From positions 309,023 to 373,022 of the forward strand of contig NZ_JAEKFH010000007.1 in NCBI RefSeq assembly GCF_016650695.1: a DNA stretch of 64,000 bases, in the 5' to 3' direction. Positions 8,616 to 18,171 of the stretch are shown piece by piece. A program made the position numbers and the translations under genes. How positions within the stretch are numbered: the stretch's first letter is position 1; each line of letters begins with the position of its first letter. The notes beneath the pieces were generated by a model. It was not told the DNA's origin and ran no database searches. It saw only the letters and a list, made by a program, of their open reading frames with translations. This stretch comes from Pseudomonas sp. TH41. Its GTDB lineage: Bacteria > Pseudomonadota > Gammaproteobacteria > Pseudomonadales > Pseudomonadaceae.

Positions 8616-11600
8616 ATGTCTGATTTACAAGGACGTACACCCGACAACAAAGGCCGCCATTACGACTTCATCAACAGTCGTATCCCTCACCCATTCAAAA
8701 ATGCCTCAGTGCAGAGAATCCAGGCGCTCAGTGCCGCTCGAAAAGGCCCCGCGCAATGGGTAATCACAGCCTCAAACTTCAATCACAACCTGTTACAAGA
8801 CGCCAACCTGAAACTCTGGGCTGCACAAAATAAAGTTGATCAGATGCTTGATGAGTTACAGGATATTTATACATTCGCCGAACCGTTACTGAGCGCCGCA
8901 CTGAAAGAACACTACGGCGTCGACGATGATGTTAGAACAACTTACTTGCGTCTTTACCTGCCCAAAGAACGCCCCTGGTATGCGATCAACCTCTCCCAGG
9001 GCGTGGTGACCCGTACGGTTTCACTGCTTGACGCTGCGCTGCATAACTTCGCCCGATCCGAAACTTGCGAAGCGGACTCCGACTTCATCAGTCAGCCCGA
9101 TCAGCGAGGGCTGTTCGATATCAAGCCGATCAAACGCAAAATGTCCATCGCCCAGTTCCAGACCCTGTGTCGCGAACTGGACATCGGCGCGCGATACACC
9201 CAGTACCTCGAAAGCATCTTGCTGCCCAGCGATGCAGTCGCCAGAACGTCCTTGAGACACAAAGTCATCGAGAGCGAGAAAGCGGCATTCGTGGCCGCGG
9301 CCCACCAGGCCTTCATCACCAAAGACGTCGACCGCAACGCCCGTGACCTGGTACTGGCCATGCTCGACGGGCAGCACTACCTCACCCTCAAAGGCAAAGC
9401 GGTGCGGTTCGCCGAACTGTCCATCATGAACACCACCCTGACCGGAATAGTGCTGATTGCCCCGGACCTTGAGAAAAGCCATAAGGTCGAAGGCCTGATC
9501 GCTTACATCCCCGGTGACCCCGAGCATCCACTCAAAGAGTATGCCTCGGTGACCGACTTTCTGAATCAGTTGACCGGCCAGCTGCGGGACGACGCCTTTA
9601 TCGAATCGGCCCGGATGACCTACCGCCAGTTTTTCAGCCGGTTCGTCGACCAGCAAGAGCGAGGACACTTTTTCGCCGGTCTCCAGCAACGCCTGTTCAG
9701 GGTTGAATGGCATAAGAAAGAAGCGCTGGACCAACGTCCGACGTGGCGAGAAGAACCGGTAACCAACCCCCATCTGCAATTCAACGTCACACCGATCACC
9801 GGTGCTTTGTGGACTCATCTCTATCAGCAAAAGCTCAACAAGATCCTCAATGACGCCAGACACGTCGCCGTCTCCACCGCCGATACCGATAGCAACGCAC
9901 GCTGGGCCTGGTGGGATAACTTCAAGAAAATCGTGTCCGACATCTTCAATGTCGCGCTGATGGTGATCACGCCCTTCGTGCCGGGGCTGGGTGAATTGAT
10001 GATGGCTTATACCGCCTATCAGATTGCCAACGACGTCATCGAATCCATCATCGACCTGGCCGAAGGCCTGTGGATCGAGGCCATCGAACATGTTGTGGCC
10101 GTCGTGAACGATGTCGTGCAACTGGCGGCTTTTGCGGCGGGCGTAAAGATTGGCAATATCGCTCGCCTCAAACTCTCGGGGCTGATCGAAGGCATGAAAC
10201 CGGTGGAACTGCCCAACGGCCAGCGCCGCCTGTGGCACCCGGATCTCAAGCCCTACGAACAGCCGAACCTGAAGTTGCCGGCCGACTCCCGTCCCAATGA
10301 GCAGGGCCTGCACTCACACAAAGGCCAGGACATACTGCCTTTGGATAAAAAACATTATGCGGTGCAGCAAGATCCAAAAACGGGCAACTATCGCATCAAG
10401 CACCCACACCGCTCCGATGCCTATTTGCCCGAGCTGAAACACAACGGTCGCGGCGCCTGGACCCATGAAGCCGAAACCCCGCGAGCCTGGGAAAGCCCGA
10501 CACTGATGCGCCGTCTCGGGCATAGCGTGGACAGCCTTAGCGATGCCGAGCTGGCGCGAATCCGCATCACCAGCGGTACCGAGGACAATGCGCTGCGCAA
10601 AATGTACGTCGACAACACTACGCCGCCACCGCTGCTGGCCGACAGCCTGAACCGCTTCAAACTCTTCAAAGACGCCGCGCAGGCGAGCGAACGGATCCGT
10701 GCCGGCCAGCCACTGGCGCCGTCCTCCTATTGGTTCGAACCGCTCCCCACCTACTTGGAAGGATGGCCCGCCGATAAGGCCCTGAAAGTGTACAAAGACG
10801 CCGGCCGGACAGGACACTTTCGCCAGTATGGAAATCCCGGGGCGAGCGCCGACCAGACACTCGTCACCCATCTCTCTGAGGTCATGAGCGGAGAATGGCC
10901 GCAGAGCATCATCGACTTCCTTGATGAAGAAGAACTCAAGACCCTGTTCGGTCGGCAGATGCCAAAAGACGAGCAAGTACAAACGCTGCGCAACAGGCTG
11001 GCTGACGAAGCAGACAAGCTCAAGACGGAGATCTTCGAGCAGCAATACCAGGCGGGCGAAACATCGAATAATCCACAGATTCGACTGTTTAAAAATACAT
11101 TCCCGAAGCTGCCGACCAGGGCCGCGCAAACGCTATTGGGCAACGCCAGTGCCGCCGAGCTTGAGCGCATGACCGTCGAGCAACGGCTACCGTTACGCCT
11201 GAAAAACCAGGCCCGGGAATGGGCATTCGAGGCGCGAACCAGTCATGCTTACGAAGGGTTCTACAACGACGCACAGCTGACGGCGGATACCGAACGCCTG
11301 GCCCTGAATACGCTCAGGATCTACACCGACGCGTTCAATGATTGGCGTATAGAAGTCCGTGAGGGCACCACTGACGGCCCGCTGCGTTGCAGCGTGGGTG
11401 AAGGAGATGCGGCGACCGTGCGGATTCTGGTCAGGGATGAATTCGCACAGTACGAGGTTCATGGCGACCGCAGGCCCCGTGAAGCAGAGGATTTTTTTCA
11501 GGCGATTTTGCAGGCACTGCCCGCAGACAAACGCCAGGCACTGGGTTACCGCACGGGCGAAGGGCAGAAGCTCAAGCAATGGATCATGGAAAAAACCGCC

Positions 11601-13652
11601 GCCCCCGCCGAGCGTCGAACCGTCCTCGCAACGCCGCCCATCCGACCCGTCGCCGACCCCGACAACGCTCTACTGTTGCGCGGCCCCGGTCTTTCAAAAT
11701 CGGGACAAACACTGGAAGAAAGGACGAGTGACCTGTACCCCCACTTGAACGAACGAGAGGTCAGCACCTTCGTTCAATCATTGGGTGCAGAAGACGACGC
11801 GCTTCAAACGCTCAGGCGACTCGACCGTGAACTGGCCACTCTTCAGGAAACCCTCAACAAATGGCGGTATCAGCAACCTGAATACTGGGGCCCGGATCCG
11901 CAAGGCTTTGCAAGGGGCGGCGGCCAACACATTGCCGAACGGCTGGTGGAATGTTTCCAAAGAAAGCCCAAGGTTTTCGGCGAACGCAGTACCACCGTCG
12001 ACGGGGGGTATGCACTGGATCTGTCGTCGGAGTTAAGCCGTCCTGATCTCGAACTCTGGTGGAAACAACTGCCTGACCTCAAGCCCTACCTCGATCAGAT
12101 CAGCACTCTGAATCTGGATCGCACGACCTTTTCCGCATCTTCCACCGGCCTGCTGAAAGACTTCCCTCACCTGCGGCAACTGAGCGCCAGGAGTTGCCGA
12201 TTGACGCAACTGCCCGAAAGCGTTGGCAAGATGCATTACCTGCGTACCTTGCGGCTGATGAGCAACGAGATCACGTTGACACCGTCGGCGGTCGAACAAC
12301 TGCGAAATCTGACCCATATGGAAACCCTCAGGCTCGATGACAACCCGCGGCTGGGGAATCTGCCGAACGTCGAACGCATGCCCAAGCTGAGAATCCTGAG
12401 CTTGAGCAACACGGGCGCCACCACGTGGCCCGATGGCGTCTTCGCGCCGGGCAAGCGACGACCTCGCGGCTTCTTTCTGGACTTGCAGGAGAACCCCATC
12501 GGCAACATTCCGACCGTCGTGCCCGGCTCGGCAGATGCCTTCATCGTGGCGCGCACCCGCTTGTTCGAAGCAGATCTCTCGGAGGTCAATCTGGTCATTT
12601 TTGAAGCGTATCGACGCTCGGTCGGCATATCCCCCAAGCAGGTCTACACCGAGGCCGCCATGGACGCGATCGACCAATGGCCGATGAAGGATGACTCCGC
12701 CTGGTGGAGCGCCGAGGTCCCCGGGCTGGGTACCTTCCGCGAGGAAGCCTGGCACGACTTGATGACCGAACCCGGCTCTCAGGGGTTCTTCTCGTTGATC
12801 CAGAAGCAGACACTCTCGGCCGACTACCAGGCCGGCGGCCTATTGCGCGAACAACTCAGCAGCCGGGTATGGCGCATGGTCGAAGCCATCGACCTGGACA
12901 GCAAATTGCGCAAGGAGCTGTTCGAAATGGCGGCGGCGCCCACCACGTGCGCCGATGCGGGGGCCCAGGTGTTCAACCACATGGGCATCAAAGTGCTCGC
13001 CTCCGAAGCCTATGCCTTGTCGACTTCGAATGCGATCCTTCAAAGCAGGTTGGTGACCCTGGCGAAAGGTGCCGCTCGTCTTGCGCGAGTGGATGACATT
13101 GCACGTGCCGATTACGCCGGCCGTTCGGACGCCGATGAGGTTGAACTGTATCTCGCTTATGAAACCGGCCTCGCTCAACGCCTCGGTTTACCGTGGCAAT
13201 CGGAGTCGATGCTGTATCGCCCCAGGGCAGGAGTGAGCGCCAGTATGCTCGACACGGCGTTCGATACGGTGATGTCCATGGAAGCAGGCGACGGCTTGGT
13301 CAATGACATGCTCGAACAACTTTTCTGGGACAAATACTTGGGTGACACTTACCCGAGTGGGTTAGCGCGCAATACCCGACTATACAAGCGCAAGGCCAAA
13401 CTGCTCGATGAGTTACGGGACGTTCAACGCACCTGGGCAGGTTCCAAAGGGATGCTGATCGCGCAAAGACGAGCGCTCAAACAGCGACTGCAAGCCCTCG
13501 CCCGACAACTCAACGTCCGAGAAAGCCTGGTGGTCACGGATGAAGAAATGAGCGATGCAGTCTATGGCGATTTGCTTAACGATATCGCTTACGAAAGAAA
13601 GGAATTGAGCAGGCAGCTGACCCGTGCGGCTCTGCAAAGAGCCGGACAATAG
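8616..13652 (+). CDS. NEL-type E3 ubiquitin ligase-like toxin with leucine-rich repeats
   Basis: A 1678-residue protein. The N-terminal ~1000 residues resemble the large 'dermonecrotic toxin' region found in Pseudomonas NEL proteins, with a hydrophobic stretch at ~438-510 (VALMVITPFVPGLGELMMAY...). Leucine-rich repeats span ~1158-1295 (LRQLSARSCRLTQLPESVG, LRTLRLMSNEIT, METLRLDDNPRLGNLP, LRILSLSNTG). The C-terminal domain carries the catalytic CxD signature of IpaH/SspH ligases, Cys1445-Ala-Asp1447 in APTTCADAGAQVFNHMGIKV. NEL enzymes transfer ubiquitin to host proteins, so this is probably an effector acting in eukaryotic cells. No signal peptide and no secretion system are visible in the window. 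Possible start ATG at 8616 with a poorly spaced AAGG. Confidence 0.85.
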   Translation: MSDLQGRTPDNKGRHYDFINSRIPHPFKNASVQRIQALSAARKGPAQWVITASNFNHNLLQDANLKLWAAQNKVDQMLDELQDIYTFAEPLLSAALKEHYGVDDDVRTTYLRLYLPKERPWYAINLSQGVVTRTVSLLDAALHNFARSETCEADSDFISQPDQRGLFDIKPIKRKMSIAQFQTLCRELDIGARYTQYLESILLPSDAVARTSLRHKVIESEKAAFVAAAHQAFITKDVDRNARDLVLAMLDGQHYLTLKGKAVRFAELSIMNTTLTGIVLIAPDLEKSHKVEGLIAYIPGDPEHPLKEYASVTDFLNQLTGQLRDDAFIESARMTYRQFFSRFVDQQERGHFFAGLQQRLFRVEWHKKEALDQRPTWREEPVTNPHLQFNVTPITGALWTHLYQQKLNKILNDARHVAVSTADTDSNARWAWWDNFKKIVSDIFNVALMVITPFVPGLGELMMAYTAYQIANDVIESIIDLAEGLWIEAIEHVVAVVNDVVQLAAFAAGVKIGNIARLKLSGLIEGMKPVELPNGQRRLWHPDLKPYEQPNLKLPADSRPNEQGLHSHKGQDILPLDKKHYAVQQDPKTGNYRIKHPHRSDAYLPELKHNGRGAWTHEAETPRAWESPTLMRRLGHSVDSLSDAELARIRITSGTEDNALRKMYVDNTTPPPLLADSLNRFKLFKDAAQASERIRAGQPLAPSSYWFEPLPTYLEGWPADKALKVYKDAGRTGHFRQYGNPGASADQTLVTHLSEVMSGEWPQSIIDFLDEEELKTLFGRQMPKDEQVQTLRNRLADEADKLKTEIFEQQYQAGETSNNPQIRLFKNTFPKLPTRAAQTLLGNASAAELERMTVEQRLPLRLKNQAREWAFEARTSHAYEGFYNDAQLTADTERLALNTLRIYTDAFNDWRIEVREGTTDGPLRCSVGEGDAATVRILVRDEFAQYEVHGDRRPREAEDFFQAILQALPADKRQALGYRTGEGQKLKQWIMEKTAAPAERRTVLATPPIRPVADPDNALLLRGPGLSKSGQTLEERTSDLYPHLNEREVSTFVQSLGAEDDALQTLRRLDRELATLQETLNKWRYQQPEYWGPDPQGFARGGGQHIAERLVECFQRKPKVFGERSTTVDGGYALDLSSELSRPDLELWWKQLPDLKPYLDQISTLNLDRTTFSASSTGLLKDFPHLRQLSARSCRLTQLPESVGKMHYLRTLRLMSNEITLTPSAVEQLRNLTHMETLRLDDNPRLGNLPNVERMPKLRILSLSNTGATTWPDGVFAPGKRRPRGFFLDLQENPIGNIPTVVPGSADAFIVARTRLFEADLSEVNLVIFEAYRRSVGISPKQVYTEAAMDAIDQWPMKDDSAWWSAEVPGLGTFREEAWHDLMTEPGSQGFFSLIQKQTLSADYQAGGLLREQLSSRVWRMVEAIDLDSKLRKELFEMAAAPTTCADAGAQVFNHMGIKVLASEAYALSTSNAILQSRLVTLAKGAARLARVDDIARADYAGRSDADEVELYLAYETGLAQRLGLPWQSESMLYRPRAGVSASMLDTAFDTVMSMEAGDGLVNDMLEQLFWDKYLGDTYPSGLARNTRLYKRKAKLLDELRDVQRTWAGSKGMLIAQRRALKQRLQALARQLNVRESLVVTDEEMSDAVYGDLLNDIAYERKELSRQLTRAALQRAGQ

Positions 13653-13667
13653 ATCAACCGCTCGCAA

Positions 13668-13700
13668 GCCCCTGAAGGTGTACCAGGCAACTTCAGGGGC
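13668..13700. terminator. Hairpin between convergent NEL and adhesin genes
   Basis: Perfect stem GCCCCTGAAG / CTTCAGGGGC with a 13-base loop in the 50-base gap between the two stop codons. No T-run follows on either strand, so termination efficiency is uncertain. Confidence 0.5.
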
Positions 13701-13706
13701 GCCCCC

Positions 13707-14966
13707 TCAACCCACTTCCGAGTCCCAGATGACGGTTACGTTGCCTGAATAGCTTCTGGCTCTACCGGGGTGAAGCATTTCTGCCACTTCGTCTCGTGCA
13801 ATCTCGAAATGCAGCGTTCCGGGTTTGCGATCGACATATAAGCCTGGCTGGAACAACTCGGTTCCAGTGCCATCACTCAGCAACGGCTGACGGCTGACTG
13901 GCTTTCCCGCCCCGTCGGTCAGGCCGTTGGGTAGCGTGACACTGACATTGAGCGGTACCGGGTGACCTGCTGTCGGCTCCCACAATGCGCAGGTATTACC
14001 GCTGTAGTACTGGCATTGCAGGTTCATTTTGAAACGACCCGACGCCGAAATATTGAAGGTCTGATCCCGGAACAGACGCGTCGGTTTCCGCCCCTGAGTC
14101 AGCCAAGCCTGCCAGCCCCCCTGGGGAACCAGTTCAACGCGATTGCCTCCGGGGGGGATATCGACTTTCAGGGTATGCCTGACCTCAAGCAGAAAATTAA
14201 GCGTTAACTGGCTGTCGCCGTTGCTCGGGATCATGACATCGCCCATGTCGAAATCCATGCCCGGACCAACGGTGTATGAAATAGTCCCCGTGTATTCACC
14301 CGACTGCATGTTCAGGGGGTCGGGTGTACGCATTTCATAACCAAAAACGATGTACTGATAGGAAAAAAACGGAATATCAAACAACGCTTTCTTGCTGCAT
14401 ACACCCGCTCCCACGGGCACTTTCCAGAAACTGTTGTAGCCATGGTGACCAGCAGTCGCCACGCCAACACCTTCGCAAGGAGAAGGTGCGTATACCCAAC
14501 TGCCACCCGCCCATAGTTGATCCCACCAGCCACCACCGGTCAGCTCACCGATCGATACGGGAATGGAGGCTTCGTGACCAATACCCGCGATCCTCACTTG
14601 AACCACTTTTGTCTCAACCACTGTTGAATCACCCGATGCAAGGGTAACAGTCACATCTCGCCACTCGGAAGGCACTTGGGCCATACCGCCCTTGCGCGGG
14701 TCAGCATGATTGGCCAGGATCGGTGCATTAGCCGTGAATGGAATGCGAGCGAGAAGGCTGAACAGACCCGCAGGTTTACAGATACCCGGCACCTGGCTAC
14801 AGAAGCCCTCGGAAGGGGTTTGATTGACGAATTCATTTTTTTGCGGCTTCGACGCATCGGGTTCGAACAAGGCCCTGATGTCACGCACGTCCGCCAGCGC
14901 CGGCCCTGTCATCAGGGCAAACAGCAACCCGAGCCCACCGCCTGATCGTCCCTTTATAAATCGCAT
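13707..14966 (-). CDS. CfaE/CblD-type fimbrial tip adhesin, paralogue 4
   Basis: A 419-residue secreted protein. I place the start at the ATG at 14964-14966, preceded by AGAGGAAG; it gives a signal peptide ending GPALA. The mature N-terminus has the family pattern FEPDASKPQKNEF ... GFCSQVPGIC. The C-terminal half (from YEMRTPDPLNM) contains TLKVDIPPGGNRVELVPQGG, GRKPTRLFRDQTFNIS, LYVDRKPGTLHFEI and ends SGNVTVIWDSEVG, nearly shared with three other genes here. In CFA/I, CS1 and cable pili, such two-domain minor subunits start assembly and act at the fimbrial tip, the N-terminal domain binding the receptor. Last gene of the operon. Confidence 0.8.
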   Translation of the reverse strand: MRFIKGRSGGGLGLLFALMTGPALADVRDIRALFEPDASKPQKNEFVNQTPSEGFCSQVPGICKPAGLFSLLARIPFTANAPILANHADPRKGGMAQVPSEWRDVTVTLASGDSTVVETKVVQVRIAGIGHEASIPVSIGELTGGGWWDQLWAGGSWVYAPSPCEGVGVATAGHHGYNSFWKVPVGAGVCSKKALFDIPFFSYQYIVFGYEMRTPDPLNMQSGEYTGTISYTVGPGMDFDMGDVMIPSNGDSQLTLNFLLEVRHTLKVDIPPGGNRVELVPQGGWQAWLTQGRKPTRLFRDQTFNISASGRFKMNLQCQYYSGNTCALWEPTAGHPVPLNVSVTLPNGLTDGAGKPVSRQPLLSDGTGTELFQPGLYVDRKPGTLHFEIARDEVAEMLHPGRARSYSGNVTVIWDSEVG

Positions 14967-15033
14967 AGTTCTTCCTCTAAAAAAAGCCCACATCAAGGTT
15001 CAAATCACCTGGCCTGCGCTGTTCCAGAACCCA

Positions 15034-16299
15034 CTAAACCTCCGAATCCCAAATGACCGTGACGTTGCCAGAGTAATGTCGTGTTTGCCCCGGCTGAACC
15101 ATGTCGTCCACGACGTTCGGCGTTATTTCAAAGTGCAGCGTTCCCGGTTTGCGGTCCACATAGAAACCCGGCTGAAAAACCTGATCCTCAATCCGACTTA
15201 ATGGCAGACGGTTGACGGCTTGCCCGCCAGCGTCGGTCAAGCCATGAGGCAGGCTGACACTGATGTTCAGAGGTACGGCGTGACCGGACACGGGTTCATA
15301 CAGCGAACAGGTATTGCCGTCCTGACTGTATTGGCACTCCATCTGCATTTTGAAACGCGAACTGGTGGAGATATTAAAGGTCTGGTCGCGGAACAGCCGC
15401 GTCGGTTTGCGCCCGTTTTGCAGCCAACTCTGCCAACCGCCTTGGGGCACCAGTTCGACTGTATTGCCGCCTGGGGGAATATCAATTTTCAGGGTGTGCT
15501 CGACGGTCAGCGTGAAGTCGAGCTGGAGGATGTTGTCATCGGGCAGCAGGATGTCGCCGAAATCCAGGTCACTGGAGGGCCCTACCGTGTAGACGGTCGA
15601 TCCGACATAGGCTCCCGTCGACATCCCCAGCGGATTGGGCGTACGCAGTTCATAGCTGATATCAACATACCGGTACCCCAATCCAGGAATCAGGTATTTC
15701 GCCTTCTTGGCACAGATCGTCGGTGTAGGCATCAACCAAAAGAACTGGAAACCCATGCTTCCGTAATAGCTCAAGGGGCCAATAGCTCGACAGGGGCTTT
15801 GGGCAGATGACCAGTCGCTTCCCTCCCACAGCGCTCTGTGCCCCTCCATTAAATTGGGCTCACCCGTCAAGTCCATCACTGAGTCACTGAGATCATAAAC
15901 ACCGCCGACACCCGCAATGCGTACCTCTAGCGTTTCAACTTCGTTGGTCACGGCATTTCTGACCGTCAATTCACGCCAGTCGGCGGGCGCCTTGATCATT
16001 GCACCGGCTCGCGGGTCCGTATGGTCAGGCTGTATAGGGCCATGTTTGGTTTTAAATATATTGGGTATTCGCACGCTAAACATGTTATTGGCCGTGCAAA
16101 TATCTGGATAAGATAAACAAAAACCCTGATTGGGCGTGGTGTTCGTGAAAGTGTTCTGCTGAGGATGATTTGGGTCCGGCCTGAAGACAGCCGTCAGCGC
16201 CCTGACCTCTGCGATGGCGACCATCGAAAGACTTGATAAACAGCCAATCCAGACCATGTGCAGCAAGGGTCGCCGAAAACGTTTGAATATTTTCATCAT
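15034..16299 (-). CDS. CfaE/CblD-type fimbrial tip adhesin, paralogue 3
   Basis: A 421-residue secreted protein. The start is the ATG at 16297-16299, which overlaps the stop of a 32-codon mini-ORF (TGATG). The signal peptide ends SMVAIA. The N-terminal lobe has FRPDPNHPQQNTF and GFCLSYPDICTANNMFSV; its binding region differs from the other three. The C-terminal half again has TLKIDIPPGGNTVELVPQGG, GRKPTRLFRDQTFNIS, FYVDRKPGTLHFEI and SGNVTVIWDSEV. The N-terminal motif SYPDxCxANxxFS is also found in the chimeric gene at 17696-18115, which suggests the chimera's adhesin part came from a gene like this one. Confidence 0.8.
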   Translation of the reverse strand: MMKIFKRFRRPLLHMVWIGCLSSLSMVAIAEVRALTAVFRPDPNHPQQNTFTNTTPNQGFCLSYPDICTANNMFSVRIPNIFKTKHGPIQPDHTDPRAGAMIKAPADWRELTVRNAVTNEVETLEVRIAGVGGVYDLSDSVMDLTGEPNLMEGHRALWEGSDWSSAQSPCRAIGPLSYYGSMGFQFFWLMPTPTICAKKAKYLIPGLGYRYVDISYELRTPNPLGMSTGAYVGSTVYTVGPSSDLDFGDILLPDDNILQLDFTLTVEHTLKIDIPPGGNTVELVPQGGWQSWLQNGRKPTRLFRDQTFNISTSSRFKMQMECQYSQDGNTCSLYEPVSGHAVPLNISVSLPHGLTDAGGQAVNRLPLSRIEDQVFQPGFYVDRKPGTLHFEITPNVVDDMVQPGQTRHYSGNVTVIWDSEV

Positions 16300-16397
16300 C
16301 ACACTTTCCCGAGTGTTAAATAAGGAGCACTGATCAACCCGCCACACCGGACTGGTAAGTCGTGTCCGCCAATCCCAAGCCTCTTGAAGTCAGTCAT
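16299..16397 (-). CDS. Possible 32-codon leader/coupling ORF before tip adhesin 3
   Basis: An ATG at 16395-16397 sits eight bases after a perfect Shine-Dalgarno (AAGGAGG) and opens a 32-codon frame (MTDFKRLGIGGHDL...LGKV) whose TGA overlaps the ATG of adhesin 3. The layout is that of a translational coupling cistron, but it may be the remnant of a lost gene: the same 18-base Shine-Dalgarno block recurs at 18172-18189 before a three-codon frame. The peptide resembles nothing I know. Confidence 0.3.
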   Translation of the reverse strand: MTDFKRLGIGGHDLPVRCGGLISAPYLTLGKV

Positions 16398-16402
16398 GAA
16401 GT

Positions 16403-16420
16403 GCCCCTCCTTGGGCAAAA
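16403..16420. repeat. 18-base intergenic direct repeat, copy 1
   Basis: GCCCCTCCTTGGGCAAAA lies just after the stop codon of adhesin 2 and is identical to 18172-18189 after adhesin 1. On the minus strand it contains AAGGAGG. It is a probable scar of gene duplication within the adhesin array. Confidence 0.8.
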
Positions 16421-16423
16421 CCA

Positions 16424-17692
16424 CTAAACCTCCGAATCCCAAATAACCGTCACGTTGCCCGAGTACTGCCGTCGTGACCCCGGCTTGATCATCTCGGCCA
16501 CTTCATCCGCGGGAACTTCGAAGTGCAGCGTTCCCGGTTTTCGATCCACGTACACACTCGGCTGGAACAATTCGGTACCACTGCCATCACGCAGTAGCTG
16601 ACGGCGGTTGACGGCTTGCCCGCCCACGTCGGTCAAGCCATGGGGAAGACTGACGCTGATATTCAGCGGTACCACATGGCCGGAAACAGGCTCGCGCAAG
16701 GAACAGGTTCTGCCATCCTGGGTGTATTGGCATTCCAGGTTCATCTTGAAACGCGAACTCGCGGAGATATTGAACGTTTGATCCCTGAACAACCGCGTCG
16801 GCTTTCGCCCCTGTTGCAGCCAGGATTGCCAGCCGCCTTGCGGAACCAGTTCAACGCGATTACCACCCGGTGGTACATCGACTTTGAGGGTGTGCTGAAC
16901 GTCCAGAGTGAAGTTTAATTTCAGGGTTGAACTGCTGGGCTGCATGATATCGCCCATGTCGAAGTCCATCCCGGGACCTACGGTATAGGTCCAGTCTCCG
17001 ACATACAGACCGGAAGACATTTGCAACGGATTAGGAGTACGCAGCTCATAGCCAATCTGCATCCTGTCGTAGGACAGATTCGAAATACGGTAATTGGCGG
17101 TTGCCGCACATTCACTCGCAGTCGGAGTCAACCAGAAAAAGGTGCGAGTGGCAGGCGCGGTATACATACCTCCCGTGGCCTGGCAGGGAGCTGGCGGATT
17201 CCATGTCCAGTCGCCCCATAAACGTGTGTGCCACCCCTGAACGGTGGTGGGCTCTCCTTCACCCACAAGGTTTTCAGCGGTATCCGGAAGGACATAACGG
17301 CCGCCAATCGAGGCTATGCGTACTTCCAGTTCCGAATACTCCTGAGTCGTGGTATTCCTGACACGAAGCACTTGCCACTGACCTGGTACTCGAAACATCG
17401 CGCCTTTGCGTGAACTTGAGTGCCGAGCTTCAATGGGGGCCACGGACACGAAATCAATCGGCATCAGCAGAGAAAACAGACCTCTATCTTTGCAGAATTC
17501 AGATTGTAATTGGCAGTGCCCGGTAACAGGCGTTTCATTGATGAACTTGTTTTCCATGGGTCTGGATGGATCCGGCCGAAACACCGCCTTGATATCCATG
17601 GACGCACTCATTGCTGGTTCAACCCCCCATCCGAACACCAGAATGACCCAAACAGAAAGACTCGTAACGCCTTCCATTTTTTTAAGTTTCAT
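16424..17692 (-). CDS. CfaE/CblD-type fimbrial tip adhesin, paralogue 2
   Basis: A 422-residue secreted protein. The ATG at 17690-17692 follows directly on the TGA of the chimeric gene (TGAGTGATG), so it is probably translationally coupled; a GTG one codon earlier is the alternative. The N-terminal lobe has FRPDPSRPMENKF and GHCQLQSEFCKDRGLFSL. The C-terminal half contains YELRTPNPLQM, TLKVDVPPGGNRVELVPQGG, GRKPTRLFRDQTFNIS, VYVDRKPGTLHFEV and ends SGNVTVIWDSEV. It is predicted to cap a CS1-type fimbria as one of four alternative tips, sharing one chaperone and usher. Confidence 0.8.
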   Translation of the reverse strand: MKLKKMEGVTSLSVWVILVFGWGVEPAMSASMDIKAVFRPDPSRPMENKFINETPVTGHCQLQSEFCKDRGLFSLLMPIDFVSVAPIEARHSSSRKGAMFRVPGQWQVLRVRNTTTQEYSELEVRIASIGGRYVLPDTAENLVGEGEPTTVQGWHTRLWGDWTWNPPAPCQATGGMYTAPATRTFFWLTPTASECAATANYRISNLSYDRMQIGYELRTPNPLQMSSGLYVGDWTYTVGPGMDFDMGDIMQPSSSTLKLNFTLDVQHTLKVDVPPGGNRVELVPQGGWQSWLQQGRKPTRLFRDQTFNISASSRFKMNLECQYTQDGRTCSLREPVSGHVVPLNISVSLPHGLTDVGGQAVNRRQLLRDGSGTELFQPSVYVDRKPGTLHFEVPADEVAEMIKPGSRRQYSGNVTVIWDSEV

Positions 17693-17695
17693 CAC

Positions 17696-18115
17696 TCAAG
17701 CCCCTGGCAACACTGCATTGAAGACTCTATTGACGCTGCCAAAGTAACTGCCAGGCTTGTAAACCCCATCAGCCGGTGGCGTCGGCAAGATTTCCAGCAA
17801 TACACGTTTGCCCGGCGCGGCATCGGTCAACGACACCACTTCAGTACTTTCCCGTTCGTTCAACAGCAGGCCGTTGAACAGCACCCGCAAACTGAACACC
17901 CTGTTTGCCAGGCATTCATCGGGATAGCTCTCGCAATAACCACTTGGAGGCGTGTCGTTCTTGAATTGATTACGTTGCGGGTTGCCAGAGTCTGGTTTGA
18001 ACGAGGCCTGAATCGACACCTCCTCAGCCCAAGCCGTTGGCAACCACATCGAGAACAAAAGACCCGCACCTGCACTGCGCAATACACATCGTTGAAAGGC
18101 GTCTAAACGCTTCAT
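17696..18115 (-). CDS. Adhesin-pilin chimera (N-terminal tip adhesin part fused to pilin C-terminus)
   Basis: A 139-residue secreted protein with signal peptide ending PTAWA. Residues after it (FKPDSGNPQRNQF ... GYCESYPDECLANRVFSL) match the start of the tip adhesins, closest to paralogue 3. From LRVLFNGLLLNERES onward the sequence instead matches the end of the pilin-like subunit at 19554-20054: by eye 55 of 61 residues are identical. So the whole adhesin binding and pilin-like domains are missing and a pilin tail is attached. It could be a deletion product between adjacent adhesin and pilin genes, a pseudogene, or a functional short subunit. The frame is intact and the downstream adhesin is coupled to it. 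Confidence 0.75.
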   Translation of the reverse strand: MKRLDAFQRCVLRSAGAGLLFSMWLPTAWAEEVSIQASFKPDSGNPQRNQFKNDTPPSGYCESYPDECLANRVFSLRVLFNGLLLNERESTEVVSLTDAAPGKRVLLEILPTPPADGVYKPGSYFGSVNRVFNAVLPGA

Positions 18116-18171
18116 CCTTTAAGCCTCATAGTGTCAGTAATACTTGGCCCAATGGCCTCACATCATGGCGC

